Position numbers and translations under genes: made by a program | Part shown: positions 1 to 7,713 of the stretch, one piece after another | Layout of the letters: the number at the start of each line of letters is the position of its first letter | Position numbering within the stretch: the first letter of the stretch is position 1 | The notes under the pieces: model-generated | What the model saw: the letters and a program-made list of their open reading frames with translations, nothing else | Databases searched by the model: none | What the model was told of the DNA's origin: nothing | NCBI GenBank assembly: GCA_963724065.1 | Contig: CAVRTB010000006.1 | Span: forward strand, 558,001-622,000 | Reading direction: 5' to 3' | From: DASRIA01 sp963724065 | Lineage (GTDB): Bacteria > Actinomycetota > Thermoleophilia > Solirubrobacterales > JBBDJG01 | DNA: 64,000 nucleotides

Positions 1-1
1 G

Positions 2-718
2 TTCCAGGATCTGATCGGCCTCCTCACCCGCGATCACCGAGTGATCACCTACGACCCGCGCGGGATCGGCCGGTCGACGCGTCAGGGGCCTTACGACATC
101 GCCACCGACGGGGACGACCTCGGCGCATTGATCGAGGCCACCTGCGAGGAGCCCGTCGTGATCGTGACGATGGCCGACGCATCCAACCGTGCCGTGGAGG
201 TTGCCGGCGAGCGCCCTGAGCTGGTGCGCGCGATCGTGTGCGTCGCGGGCAACCCGGTCAGCCGTGTGGCGGGCGAGGGCGGGGATGGGCTCGCGGCATC
301 GGACTCGGTCGTCGAGGCACTCTTCTCGATGATGGAGACGGACTACCGCGGCGCGCTGCGCACGATGATCTCGACTGCGAACCCGAACCTCGACGACGAC
401 ACCGTGCGCGGTCGGGTGAACGCAAGCGTCGAGCGCTGTCCGCAGGATGCCGCGGTGCCGCGGATGCACTCATGGCTCGCGCACGAGGCGCTCGGCCCCT
501 CGCGCGCGCTGGGTGACCGGATCTGGATCCTCGAGGATGGCAGCAACCCGTGGTTCCTCGAGACGACGCAGCGCACCGCGGAGCTGCTGCCCGACGCGCA
601 CGTCCACCTCGTCGAGAACGGAGTGGTCTCACGCCCCGACATCGCAGTGTCATTTATCAGCGCGATCACGGGTGTCGGCGACGCGGCGGGCACGCGCGGC
701 GGCGCGTCCTCCAACTGA
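2..718 (+). CDS. alpha/beta hydrolase-fold protein, 5' end outside window
   Basis: The frame is open from base 2, so the start lies upstream. The visible part has the alpha/beta hydrolase strand-turn DPRGIGRS near its beginning and the helix-rich cap typical of the family. The expected nucleophile elbow (G-x-S-x-G) is replaced by the segment MADASNRAVEVA, and where the family has its catalytic His near the C-terminus this protein reads ENGVVSRPD. I infer a hydrolase fold that has lost its catalytic triad, or a very divergent member. It ends against a strong hairpin shared with the convergent gene downstream. Confidence 0.6.
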   Translation, partial: FQDLIGLLTRDHRVITYDPRGIGRSTRQGPYDIATDGDDLGALIEATCEEPVVIVTMADASNRAVEVAGERPELVRAIVCVAGNPVSRVAGEGGDGLAASDSVVEALFSMMETDYRGALRTMISTANPNLDDDTVRGRVNASVERCPQDAAVPRMHSWLAHEALGPSRALGDRIWILEDGSNPWFLETTQRTAELLPDAHVHLVENGVVSRPDIAVSFISAITGVGDAAGTRGGASSN

Positions 719-723
719 ACGAA

Positions 724-753
724 AAGGGGCCGTGCCTCCAGGCACGGCCCCTT
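724..753. terminator. bidirectional terminator hairpin
   Basis: A perfect 13-bp stem (724-736 with 741-753) closes a TCCA loop, between two convergent genes. Flanking A and T runs are short (AAAA before the stem on the left, CTTTT at 776 region absent of a long U tract), so it is an intrinsic terminator by shape and position rather than by a long T tract. Confidence 0.75.
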
Positions 754-782
754 GACGTCGATTCCCTTTTGCGGGTGGAGTA

Positions 783-1421
783 CTAGCCGCAGACCGGCCA
801 GTGCCCGGCGCCGCTGCGCGTCAGCAGCATCGCGGCGCGCCGGTCCTGCTCGCTCTCGGAGGCACGTGCGGGATCGCCCTTGCCGCCGACAGTGGCCCAG
901 GTCCCGAAGGAGAACTGGTACTTGCCGCGGTAGGCGCCGCCGCCGCCGATCGCGCGCGGGTTACCTCCCGACTCGCATGACGCAATCCTCTGAAGGGTCG
1001 CGCGCACGCCCGAGGTCAGCCCGGCCCGCTTGTCACGCAGGTCGGCCCTCACGTTGCGGATGCGCTTGCCCAGCCTGCGGTTCGCACGCACGAGGGCGCG
1101 TGTCGACCAGCGCAGCTGGACCGGGGCGCGCACGTTGCGCGCCCTGCGTCCGTCCCGCTCGGCCACCAGGCGGTTGAGGCGCTGCTTCAGCTTCAAGAAG
1201 CGCTTCGCCAGCCGGCGGTGCTCGATGTCGTTTGGTGTGGTCATCGGTGTTGTCGTCATGCTCACCCGGCCGATCGGCGCAGTGGGATCGATTCCCACCT
1301 GTGCCGCGGTCCGGTCCTGTGTCTTGCCTCTCACATCGTTCGGCGTTGCCGCCGAGATCGCAACTGCTGGTACGGCTGCTGCGATGCCGACGCTGAGAAC
1401 GGCGATTAGGGGGGCCCTCAA
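783..1421 (-). CDS. secreted Rpf-like/transglycosylase-like protein
   Basis: The 212-residue protein starts with a hydrophobic segment (MRAPLIAVLSVGIAAAVPAV), consistent with a Sec signal peptide. A basic, charged and probably helical region follows at about 65-135. The C-terminal 70 residues match the transglycosylase-like fold of resuscitation-promoting factors: IASCESGGNPRAIG holds the catalytic Glu, followed by YRGKYQFSFGTWATVGG and a closing GHWPVCG with the second Cys. It is expected to cut peptidoglycan outside the membrane. The start is TTG at 1419-1421 with AGGAGGA 4-5 bases upstream, which makes the choice firm. It is divergent from thrS across a 478-bp gap with three inverted repeats. 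Confidence 0.85.
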   Translation of the reverse strand: MRAPLIAVLSVGIAAAVPAVAISAATPNDVRGKTQDRTAAQVGIDPTAPIGRVSMTTTPMTTPNDIEHRRLAKRFLKLKQRLNRLVAERDGRRARNVRAPVQLRWSTRALVRANRRLGKRIRNVRADLRDKRAGLTSGVRATLQRIASCESGGNPRAIGGGGAYRGKYQFSFGTWATVGGKGDPARASESEQDRRAAMLLTRSGAGHWPVCG

Positions 1422-1713
1422 TGGTCCTCCTCATGTCGTGGTCAGTGGTCGGCCTCTCTCCCTGCGCGCAGCGTTTGTCCCGGCAGTCACCTCCTTCAAG
1501 CGGCGTGCCAATGGACGTGGCGTGCGGGCCCTCCGCCGGCCTCGAGGCCGCTTTCAGGTCCGATGCGGGCCTTGTTCGTGTGGCCCGCCGCCGACGCCCG
1601 CCCGAAGGCGTTGCCGCGTCGTTGTCATTCGGCTCGCGCTGGTACGCCACTGCGGGCGCCCGTGGGGGCGAGCCGGTTCATTTTCAGATGTCCGGGACTC
1701 TCTTGGTACCCGG

Positions 1714-1785
1714 TTGACTGATAAGTCAATCGAGACCGTAGCACAGCAACTTGACAAACAGTCAAGGTTTTGTGACACATGTCAC
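1714..1785. promoter_or_regulatory. three clustered TGAC/GTCA inverted repeats
   Basis: In the 478-bp gap 1422-1899, three short inverted repeats share the TGAC core. They are TTGACT-GATA-AGTCAA (1714-1729), CTTGAC-AAACA-GTCAAG (1750-1766) and GTGACA-CA-TGTCAC (1772-1785). Their centres are about 36 and 20 bases apart. They look like operator half-sites for a dimeric repressor; TetR-family operators often look like this. They could serve the Rpf-like gene (start 1421, minus strand), thrS, or both. I see no other structure in the gap and no coding potential. Confidence 0.5.
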
Positions 1786-1884
1786 GCAACGCGCTCGTGC
1801 GGAGCTGGTCTTCCGGTCTCCCAGGTGATGAACCCGCCTGGGGCGCCGAAGTTGCGTCCGCGGATGGGCCGGCGGGGTCCGCGT

Positions 1885-1890
1885 TAGCAT
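1885..1890 (+). promoter_or_regulatory. -10-like box for leaderless thrS transcript
   Basis: TAGCAT ends 9 bases before the thrS ATG. The surrounding string CGCGTTAGCATC is repeated exactly before folD (62641-62652). No Shine-Dalgarno is visible, so the mRNA probably begins at or just before the ATG. Confidence 0.4.
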
Positions 1891-1899
1891 CAACGGGCG

Positions 1900-3816
1900 A
1901 TGAGGGTCACGCTCCCCGACGACACCGCCCGCGAGCTCCCCGACGGCGCAAGCGGAGCAGACCTTGCCCGCGAGATCGGGCCGGGTCTGGCCAAGGCCGC
2001 GCTGGCCGTGCGCGTGGACGGGCGAGTCGCCGATCTCGACGCCCCGCTCCCGGACGGCGAGCGGGTGGAGATCGTCACGGATCGCAGCGCCGACGCCCTC
2101 GACCTGATCCGCCACGACGCCGCACACGTGATGGCGAGCGCCGTGATGGAGCTCTATCCCGGGACGAAGATCTCGATCGGGCCGCCGATCGAGAACGGCT
2201 TCTACTACGACTTCGAGTTTCCCGCGGGCGTCAAGGTCTCCGACGAGGACCTCGCGCACATCGAGGAGCGGATGGCCGAGCACGTCGCTGCCGACGAGCC
2301 TTTCGAGCGAACCGACCTGTCGGTGGCCGACGCCGAGCAGCGGTTCGCCGATGAGGGCCAGGACTACAAGGTCGAGCTGATCCGCGACCTCGTTTCGAAC
2401 GAGGGGGTGGAGGAAGTCTCGCTGTACCGCAACGGCCCCTTCACGGATCTCTGCCGCGGGCCGCACGCGCCGTCGACGGGGCGGATCAAGGCCTTCAAGC
2501 TCCTCTCAGTGGCCGGCGCGTACTGGCGCGGCGACGAGCGCAACAAGATGCTCACGCGCATCTACGGCACCGCGTTCCTCTCGAAGAAGGATCTCGACCG
2601 CCACCTCGAGATGCTGGAGCAGGCGCGGGCGCGCGACCACCGCCGCCTCGGGCCGCAGCTCGGTCTGTTCGTGCTTCGTGAGGAGGCCCCCGGCATGCCT
2701 TTCTACCTGCCGAACGGGACCGTCGTGGTCAACGAGATCCAGCGCGTCCTGCGCGAGCAGCTCGAGCGCGGCGGCTACGGGGAGATACGCACGCCCCAGA
2801 TCCTCGACGTCGAGCTGTGGAAGCGCTCCGGCCACTGGGACAACTACCGCGAGAACATGTTCTTCACGCAGGCCGGCGAGGACGGTCGCCAGTTCGCGGT
2901 GAAGCCGATGAACTGCCCGGGCGCATGCCTGGTCTATGCCTCCGAGCGCCACTCGTACCGCGACCTGCCGCTGCGCCTCAGCGAGTTCGGGCTCTGCACG
3001 CGCAACGAGCGCGAGGGCGTGCTGCACGGCCTGCTGCGAGTGCGCGCGTTCACCCAGGATGACGGCCACGTGTTCTGTACGGAGGAGCAGATCGTGCCCG
3101 AGGCGCGGTCGATCACGGAGACGATCGACGAGCTGTATGGGCTCTTCGGCTTCGACGACGTGCGTGTCGAGCTTTCGACCCGGCCGGAGAAGTCGATCGG
3201 CACCGACGAGCAGTGGGCGGTTGCCGAGCGCGCCCTCGCGGAGGCGCTCGAGGGCATGGGGCGCGAGTACCAGTTGAACCCGGGCGACGGTGCGTTCTAC
3301 GGTCCCAAGATCGACTTCCACATCACCGATGCGCTTGGCCGCTCGTGGCAGTGCGGTACCTGCCAGGCCGACTTCTCCATGCCCGGCCGGTTCGGCCTCA
3401 CGTACACGGCGGCGGACGACACGCAGCGCACGCCGGTGATGATCCACCGTGCGCTGCTGGGCTCGATCGAGCGCTTCCTCGGGATCCTGATCGAGCACCA
3501 CGCCGGCGAGTTCCCAGTCTGGCTCGCGCCTGTGCAGGCGCGGGTGCTGCCGATCGCCGACCGGCACAACGAGTACGCCGCGCGCATCGAGCGCGAGCTG
3601 CGCGCGCACGGCGTGCGCGTGAGGCTCGACGACCGCGCGGAGTCGGTCGGCCGCAAGATCCGCGAGGCCGAGCTGGGGAAGGTTCCCTACATGCTGGTCG
3701 TCGGCGACAAGGAGTTGGAGGGGGCGGGTGTGTCCGTGCGCCGCCACGGGGAAGGGGACCTCGGGCTCATGCCGCTCGATGAAGTTGTCGATCGAATCGG
3801 GCGTGAGGCCCGTTGA
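1900..3816 (+). CDS. thrS: threonine--tRNA ligase
   Basis: Class II aminoacyl-tRNA synthetase charging tRNA-Thr in the cytoplasm; 638 residues, a normal length. Domain order: TGS domain (1-60), the second N-terminal domain with the H72-x3-H76 pair of the editing/alanyl-like fold (about 65-240), catalytic core (about 245-530) and anticodon-binding domain (about 540-638, from APVQARVLPIADRH). KPMNCPGA holds the zinc-binding Cys339; motif 2 is TRNEREGVLHGLLRVRAF, and GSIERFLGILIEHHAG is motif 3. The family often has His after NCPG, here Ala. ATG 1900 begins the TGS fold directly and is preceded by a -10-like box, suggesting a leaderless start. Confidence 0.97.
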   Translation: MRVTLPDDTARELPDGASGADLAREIGPGLAKAALAVRVDGRVADLDAPLPDGERVEIVTDRSADALDLIRHDAAHVMASAVMELYPGTKISIGPPIENGFYYDFEFPAGVKVSDEDLAHIEERMAEHVAADEPFERTDLSVADAEQRFADEGQDYKVELIRDLVSNEGVEEVSLYRNGPFTDLCRGPHAPSTGRIKAFKLLSVAGAYWRGDERNKMLTRIYGTAFLSKKDLDRHLEMLEQARARDHRRLGPQLGLFVLREEAPGMPFYLPNGTVVVNEIQRVLREQLERGGYGEIRTPQILDVELWKRSGHWDNYRENMFFTQAGEDGRQFAVKPMNCPGACLVYASERHSYRDLPLRLSEFGLCTRNEREGVLHGLLRVRAFTQDDGHVFCTEEQIVPEARSITETIDELYGLFGFDDVRVELSTRPEKSIGTDEQWAVAERALAEALEGMGREYQLNPGDGAFYGPKIDFHITDALGRSWQCGTCQADFSMPGRFGLTYTAADDTQRTPVMIHRALLGSIERFLGILIEHHAGEFPVWLAPVQARVLPIADRHNEYAARIERELRAHGVRVRLDDRAESVGRKIREAELGKVPYMLVVGDKELEGAGVSVRRHGEGDLGLMPLDEVVDRIGREAR

Positions 3817-3831
3817 CGTCCCCCCCGGCGC

Positions 3832-3837
3832 TATACT
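3832..3837 (+). promoter_or_regulatory. -10-like box ahead of infC
   Basis: TATACT lies just after the thrS stop. TTGACG at 3813-3818 overlaps that stop, but the 13-base spacing is short for a -35, so only the -10 is convincing. A start of transcription near 3844 would place the ATG of a nine-codon ORF (3846-3875) at the very 5' end. Confidence 0.4.
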
Positions 3838-3845
3838 CGGCTCCA

Positions 3846-3875
3846 ATGAAGGGCACTTTCCGACCGCAGAGCTGA
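3846..3875 (+). CDS. possible 9-residue leader peptide in the infC leader
   Basis: ATG AAG ... TGA encodes MKGTFRPQS, placed 8 bases after the TATACT box and upstream of the terminator at 3911-3945. This matches the layout of a leader peptide or leaderless upstream ORF. No conservation can be tested here, so it is speculative. Confidence 0.25.
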   Translation: MKGTFRPQS

Positions 3876-3910
3876 CTTACGTTCTGTCGCGTGCCCATCC
3901 CTTTTCTGAC

Positions 3911-3945
3911 CCGGCCGTTCGCTTGCGAACGGGCGGCTTTTTCTT
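3911..3945 (+). terminator. intrinsic terminator/attenuator in the infC leader
   Basis: The stem CCG-g-CCGTTCGC / GCGAACGG-g-CGG with a TT loop is followed by CTTTTTCTT and ends only 14 bases before infC. Being downstream of a promoter-like box and upstream of infC, it could end thrS transcripts or act as an attenuator for infC. Attenuation by L20 of the infC-rpmI-rplT leader is known in Firmicutes; whether it applies here is not shown. Confidence 0.7.
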
Positions 3946-3958
3946 ACGTGACTAGCTA

Positions 3959-4714
3959 GTGCCGATTCCGCGCAGGTTCGACCGGCGCCCGCCCGAGCGG
4001 GATACGACGCGCATCAACGAGCGCATCCGCGTTCCGGAGATCCGCCTGATCGACGAAAAGGGCGAGCAGGTCGGGGTGATGAAGACCGACGCAGCCCTCG
4101 AGTATGCGCGCGAGCGTGACCTCGACCTCGTCGAGATCGCGGCCGAGGCGCGCCCACCGGTTTGCCGGGTGCTCGACTACTCGAAGTACAAGTACGAGCA
4201 GGAGCAGAAGAAGAAGCAAGCGCGCAAGCACCAGCAGCAGGTGACGATCCGCGAGATGAAGCTGCGCCCGAAGATCGCGACGCACGACTACGAGACCAAG
4301 AAGGGCCACATCCTGCGGTTCCTGAAGATGGGGCAGAAGGTGAAGGTCACGATCATGTTCCGCGGGCGCGAGATGGCGCACCCCGAGCGCGGCGAGACCC
4401 TGCTGCGCAAGGTCGCCGACGAGCTTGCGGAGTTCGGCACGATCGAGCAGAGTCCCAACCAGGAAGGGCGCAACATGATCATGGTGATGGCGCCCGTGAA
4501 GGCGCCGGCGCGCAAGAGCGAGCGCCCGGCCGAAAAGGCCGACGACAACAACGTCGTTCCTGCGGACGCCGCGGCGCCCGCGCCGGCACCGGCCGATGCA
4601 GCACCGGAGGCTGCGCCGGAGGCCGCACCGGCCGAGGCAGCGCCCGCACCCACGGCTGCGCCGGAGGCCGCACCGGCCGAGGCGGCGCCCGAGCAGACCC
4701 GCAAAGCGGGGTAG
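3959..4714 (+). CDS. infC: translation initiation factor IF-3
   Basis: IF-3 binds the 30S subunit and controls start-codon selection. N-terminal domain (about 18-85, RINERIRVPEIRLIDEKGEQ), a helical linker rich in Lys and Gln (KYEQEQKKKQARKHQQQ) and the C-terminal domain (about 98-180, KLRPKIATHDYETKKGHILRFL) are complete. A 70-residue Ala/Pro/Glu tail follows, longer than in most homologues. The start is GTG 3959, because an in-frame TAG lies at 3953; no Shine-Dalgarno is present. ATT at 3965, the kind of codon E. coli infC uses, is an alternative. It lies between an attenuator-like hairpin and a GNAT gene, not next to rpmI as usual. Confidence 0.95.
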   Translation: MPIPRRFDRRPPERDTTRINERIRVPEIRLIDEKGEQVGVMKTDAALEYARERDLDLVEIAAEARPPVCRVLDYSKYKYEQEQKKKQARKHQQQVTIREMKLRPKIATHDYETKKGHILRFLKMGQKVKVTIMFRGREMAHPERGETLLRKVADELAEFGTIEQSPNQEGRNMIMVMAPVKAPARKSERPAEKADDNNVVPADAAAPAPAPADAAPEAAPEAAPAEAAPAPTAAPEAAPAEAAPEQTRKAG

Positions 4715-4725
4715 CGCCGACGCCG

Positions 4726-5253
4726 CTGGCGCTCCCGCATGAGGGGCTTGCGGACAGCGTCCTGCGTCTGCGTCCTCCCGCGGACGACGACGCGCATCGC
4801 ATCGCCCAGATCTGCGCCGACCCCGAGATCGCGCGCTGGACGCACGTGCCCTCGCCGTACACGCTCGAGGACGCTCACCTGTGGATCGCGGTCGCCGCGG
4901 TCGAGCGGGAGCGCGGCACGGGGCTGCACCTGCTCGTCGAGCGCACGGCCGGCGCGCGCATCGCCGGCTCGGTGGCGCTGCGAGTGCACCGGGAGCCGCG
5001 GCCGCGCGGCGAGGTCGGGTACTGGGTGGCGGCCGATGCGCGCCGCACGGGAATCGGGAGCCGTGCCGTCGCGCTCCTCACCCGGTTCGCGGTCGAGGAC
5101 CTCGGGCTTCCCTATGTAGAGACCGTGATCGCGCCCGACAACGTGGCGTCCCTCGCGCTCGCCCGCCGTGCGGGGTTCCGCGAGCACGGCGGGCAGTTGC
5201 GCGAGTTCAGGGGCGAGCTGACCGAGTTCACCCTCTGGCGCCGGGACGCCTGA
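4726..5253 (+). CDS. GNAT-family N-acetyltransferase, start codon unclear
   Basis: The protein matches the RimJ/RimL type of GNAT: VLRLRPPADDDA at the N-terminus, EVGYWVAADARRTGIGSRAV forming the acetyl-CoA loop, and ETVIAPDNVASLALARRAGF with the last strand and helix. It acetylates an unidentified amine. The frame has no ATG, GTG or TTG between the last part of infC and the first strand. CTG 4726 is given only as a placeholder; GTG near 4849 would remove the first strand. Translation coupled to the infC stop (4714) at a non-standard codon, or a sequence error, are both possible. Confidence 0.65.
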   Translation: MALPHEGLADSVLRLRPPADDDAHRIAQICADPEIARWTHVPSPYTLEDAHLWIAVAAVERERGTGLHLLVERTAGARIAGSVALRVHREPRPRGEVGYWVAADARRTGIGSRAVALLTRFAVEDLGLPYVETVIAPDNVASLALARRAGFREHGGQLREFRGELTEFTLWRRDA

Positions 5254-5951
5254 AAAGGGCTAGCTGCGTGCTAACCCCGAGTTGTCACGACAACTCGCGC
5301 TGATCTGACCGTCGCCATCGCTCGGGCCCTCACATCCCGACCGAACGTCCCGGACTGTGTGCTCTGGGCGGTATCGCGGGACGTTCGGCCACGGGCTCTG
5401 GGTCGTCCTGACCCCGAGGTGTCACCGCACGCGCGGGACTTCAAAGCGTTGCTATCGAACCCCGGGGTGTCCGGGGTACTTGGGGTTAGTCCGGGCTAGC
5501 TGCAGTTCCCACGCACGTTGTTCCCGGTTGCGGGCCTGGCGCTGGTGGCGGGTTCGAAAACCGGGGTGGGTAAGGAGGGCAGGACCCGGGACGAGCAAGG
5601 ACTCGCGCGACGCGTCGTTTGCGACGCAAAGCGCACGCGTCGCCCGTGAAAGAGCCGTCTGCGCGTGATTCGCATGAGGTGCGTCGTCCGGCAGGCGCCG
5701 GTCGACGAACTTTCCCCCCTGGCGTCCGCTTTCACGCATGGCGGGAGGGAAAGTTCGGCGGCCGATGCGCGACCCGGAGGGCTTTCGCCCGTGACCGCGA
5801 CCTTTCTTTGAAGTCTCGTGACACTGCGCCGCCCAGCGCGGTCGCAGACGCCGACGATCCGTCTTCCCTTACCCACCCGGTTTTCCACGCCCGAGCTTGC
5901 GCCCGCGAGGCGCGCATTCCGCGGCCTGAACAGCGTGGTTGGGAGCTACGG
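5254..5951. repeat. 698-bp intergenic region rich in inverted repeats
   Basis: No convincing gene is found here. Four inverted repeats are: 5278-5297 (9-bp arms CGAGTTGTC/GACAACTCG, AC loop), 5341-5352 with 5377-5388 (12-bp arms CCGAACGTCCCG), 5607-5615 with 5635-5643 (GCGACGCGT), and 5706-5716 with 5747-5757 (CGAACTTTCCC). A direct motif ACCCCG-AG/GG-TGTC appears three times (about 5274, 5411, 5459). The last inverted repeat resembles one at 58905-58955. The region separates infC and GNAT from the convergent RTX gene. Confidence 0.6.
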
Positions 5952-6938
5952 CTAACCCTGCTTGGCGTCGTCCCCCGGCGCCTCGCGCTGGTTCTCGCCC
6001 TTGTCCTCGCCGGCCTTCGGGGCCGCCCGCTTGACCGTCTCGCACGTCCCGTTCGGATCGGCCGGCGTGGCGTCGACGATCACGTCGACGAAGTCGAGTT
6101 GCGCGGTGTCCTTCGTTCCCGCACCGCAGTCGATGTTGTCCGGCTCGCCGTCACGCGTGTAGAACGTGTCGTTGCCGCCCTCGCCGTGCAGCGTGTCGAC
6201 GCCTGGGAGCGCCACGTCCCCGCTCGCGAGTGCCCACAGGCGGTCGTTACCGCTGCCGCCGAAGGTCTCGTCGACGCCGAGGTTGGCGTAGATGGTGTCG
6301 CTGCCGGCCCCGCCGTTCTGGCTGTCGTCGCCGCGCCCACCGGACATCAGATCGTTGTGGTTGTCGCCCCGGAGGCCGTCGTTGCCGTCGCCCCCGTGCA
6401 GGCGGTCGGCGCCGCCGCCGCCCTTCAGCGAGTCGTTGCCCGGCCCGCCATAGACGCGGTCACCGTGCTGGTCGCCACCGCTGAGGGCGTCGTCGCCCGC
6501 GTTGCCGGCGATGAAGTCGCTGCCGAGCCATCCCTCGATCTTGTCGGCGCCGGCGTTGCCGTACAGGGAGTCGCCGTTGATGCCGCCGTTGATCACGTCA
6601 TCCCCGGAGTTCCCGCGGATCTTGTCCTCCCCGGAGCCGCCGTTGAGCCGGTCGGCGTCGGCGCCGCGCCCGCCCGTGATCTTGTCGTCGCCGCCACCGC
6701 CCGAGACCCGGTCGCGACCGCGACCGCTGTTGACGATGTCGTCACCGTTCAGCGCCTTCACCTTGTCGTTCCCGCCGCGCGCCTTGATGTAGTCCGACCC
6801 GTCGGTGCCGACAAGCCGCTCGCTGCGGTCGGTGCCGCGCACGCTGGCGGCCAGCGCGACCGACGCCACGAGCGCGGTCGCTGCAATCAAGGCAAGGGCC
6901 CCCGCCCCTGCGGAGCCGAGACGTGCCGGTGTTCTCAT
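5952..6938 (-). CDS. secreted RTX-type (hemolysin-type calcium-binding) repeat protein
   Basis: 328 residues. A signal peptide (about 1-31, with ALALIAATALVASVALAAS) is followed by more than a dozen glycine-rich nonapeptide repeats of the form GGxGxDxxx (about 35-245), the calcium-binding beta-roll. A short C-terminal part contains two cysteines (IDCGAG, GTCETV) and ends in a charged tail. I chose the ATG at 6936-6938 because it begins the signal peptide; the longer frame upstream is a shadow of rpmI sequence. It probably acts at the cell surface or is released; no enzymatic domain is visible. Lying opposite to its neighbours, it splits infC from rpmI and rplT. Confidence 0.8.
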   Translation of the reverse strand: MRTPARLGSAGAGALALIAATALVASVALAASVRGTDRSERLVGTDGSDYIKARGGNDKVKALNGDDIVNSGRGRDRVSGGGGDDKITGGRGADADRLNGGSGEDKIRGNSGDDVINGGINGDSLYGNAGADKIEGWLGSDFIAGNAGDDALSGGDQHGDRVYGGPGNDSLKGGGGADRLHGGDGNDGLRGDNHNDLMSGGRGDDSQNGGAGSDTIYANLGVDETFGGSGNDRLWALASGDVALPGVDTLHGEGGNDTFYTRDGEPDNIDCGAGTKDTAQLDFVDVIVDATPADPNGTCETVKRAAPKAGEDKGENQREAPGDDAKQG

Positions 6939-7062
6939 GGTCGCGATCCTCCTCGCTGGTTGAGGAGGCAAGATAGCCGCGCCGCAGCCATGTTGTGCCG
7001 GTTCGCACAGGCGCCGCGGGTCGGGGCCAAAGGAGGCCATCTGCTTCAATAGCGGAACTCCG

Positions 7063-7272
7063 ATGCCCAAGATGAAGACGCATTCCGGCGCCAAGAAGCG
7101 CTTTCGCAAGACCGGGTCCGGCAAGATCTTGGCGCGCCACGCCATGACGTCGCACAATCTCGGCAAGAAGCCGGCCAAGCGCAAACGGCGCCTCGGGCGG
7201 CCCGTCGAGATCGGCAAGGGCGGCGAGACAGAGGTGAAGCGGTTGCTCGCCGGTGGAGGGGGTGCGCGGTGA
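7063..7272 (+). CDS. rpmI: 50S ribosomal protein L35
   Basis: 69 residues starting MPKMKTHSGAKKRFRKTGSGK, the signature of bL35, with the later motif RHAMTSHNLGKK. It is a basic protein of the large subunit. AAAGGAGG lies 28 bases before the ATG, too far to be its ribosome site, so initiation may be weak or leaderless. Its stop overlaps the rplT start by four bases (GTGA). Confidence 0.96.
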   Translation: MPKMKTHSGAKKRFRKTGSGKILARHAMTSHNLGKKPAKRKRRLGRPVEIGKGGETEVKRLLAGGGGAR

Positions 7273-7643
7273 CGCGCGTCAAGCGTTCCGTCCACGCGCG
7301 CAAGAAGCGCCGCGCCGTCCTCGAGCGGGCGAAGGGATACCGCGGCGAGAAGCACTCGAGCTACCGGCGCGCCAAGGAGCAGGTGCTCAAGTCCGACTCC
7401 TACGCGTACCGCGACCGGCGCGTTCGCAAGCGCGACTTCCGTTCGCTGTGGATCGTGCGGATCAACGCGGCGGCCCGCAACGAGGGACTCACCTACAGCC
7501 GGATGATGGCGGGCCTGCGCGTTGCCGAGATCGATGTCAACCGCAAGATGCTCGCCGACCTCGCCGTGCGCGACCCCGAGACCTTCCGGCGATTTGCCGA
7601 GCGAGCAAAACAGGCCCTGGAGGTGTCCGCGGCCGAATCCTGA
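7269..7643 (+). CDS. rplT: 50S ribosomal protein L20
   Basis: 124 residues with the bL20 hallmarks RAKGYRG, RDRRVRKRDFRSLWI and NRKMLADLA. It is an assembly protein that binds 23S rRNA and, in some bacteria, its own leader. The GTG start 7269 overlaps the rpmI stop. A strong terminator follows. Confidence 0.97.
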   Translation: MTRVKRSVHARKKRRAVLERAKGYRGEKHSSYRRAKEQVLKSDSYAYRDRRVRKRDFRSLWIVRINAAARNEGLTYSRMMAGLRVAEIDVNRKMLADLAVRDPETFRRFAERAKQALEVSAAES

Positions 7644-7668
7644 GCAGCGGACAGAGCATCACCATCCA

Positions 7669-7700
7669 GGGCGGCGACCATCCGGTCGGCCGCCCTTTTT
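7669..7700 (+). terminator. intrinsic terminator after rplT
   Basis: The stem GGGCGGC-GACC / GGTC-GGCCGCCC with one bulge is followed by TTTTT. It ends the rpmI-rplT transcript and lies 13 bases before the next start codon. Confidence 0.8.
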
Positions 7701-7713
7701 GTATCTGAACCCG

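Noticed and set aside
1751..1779. TTGACA followed by GACACA as a promoter
   Set aside because: The -10 is poor, and the TTGACA is better explained as a half of an inverted repeat.
5540..5570. GGTTCGAAAACC resembling a tRNA T-loop
   Set aside because: The bases on each side do not pair as a T stem, and no acceptor or anticodon stem can be drawn.
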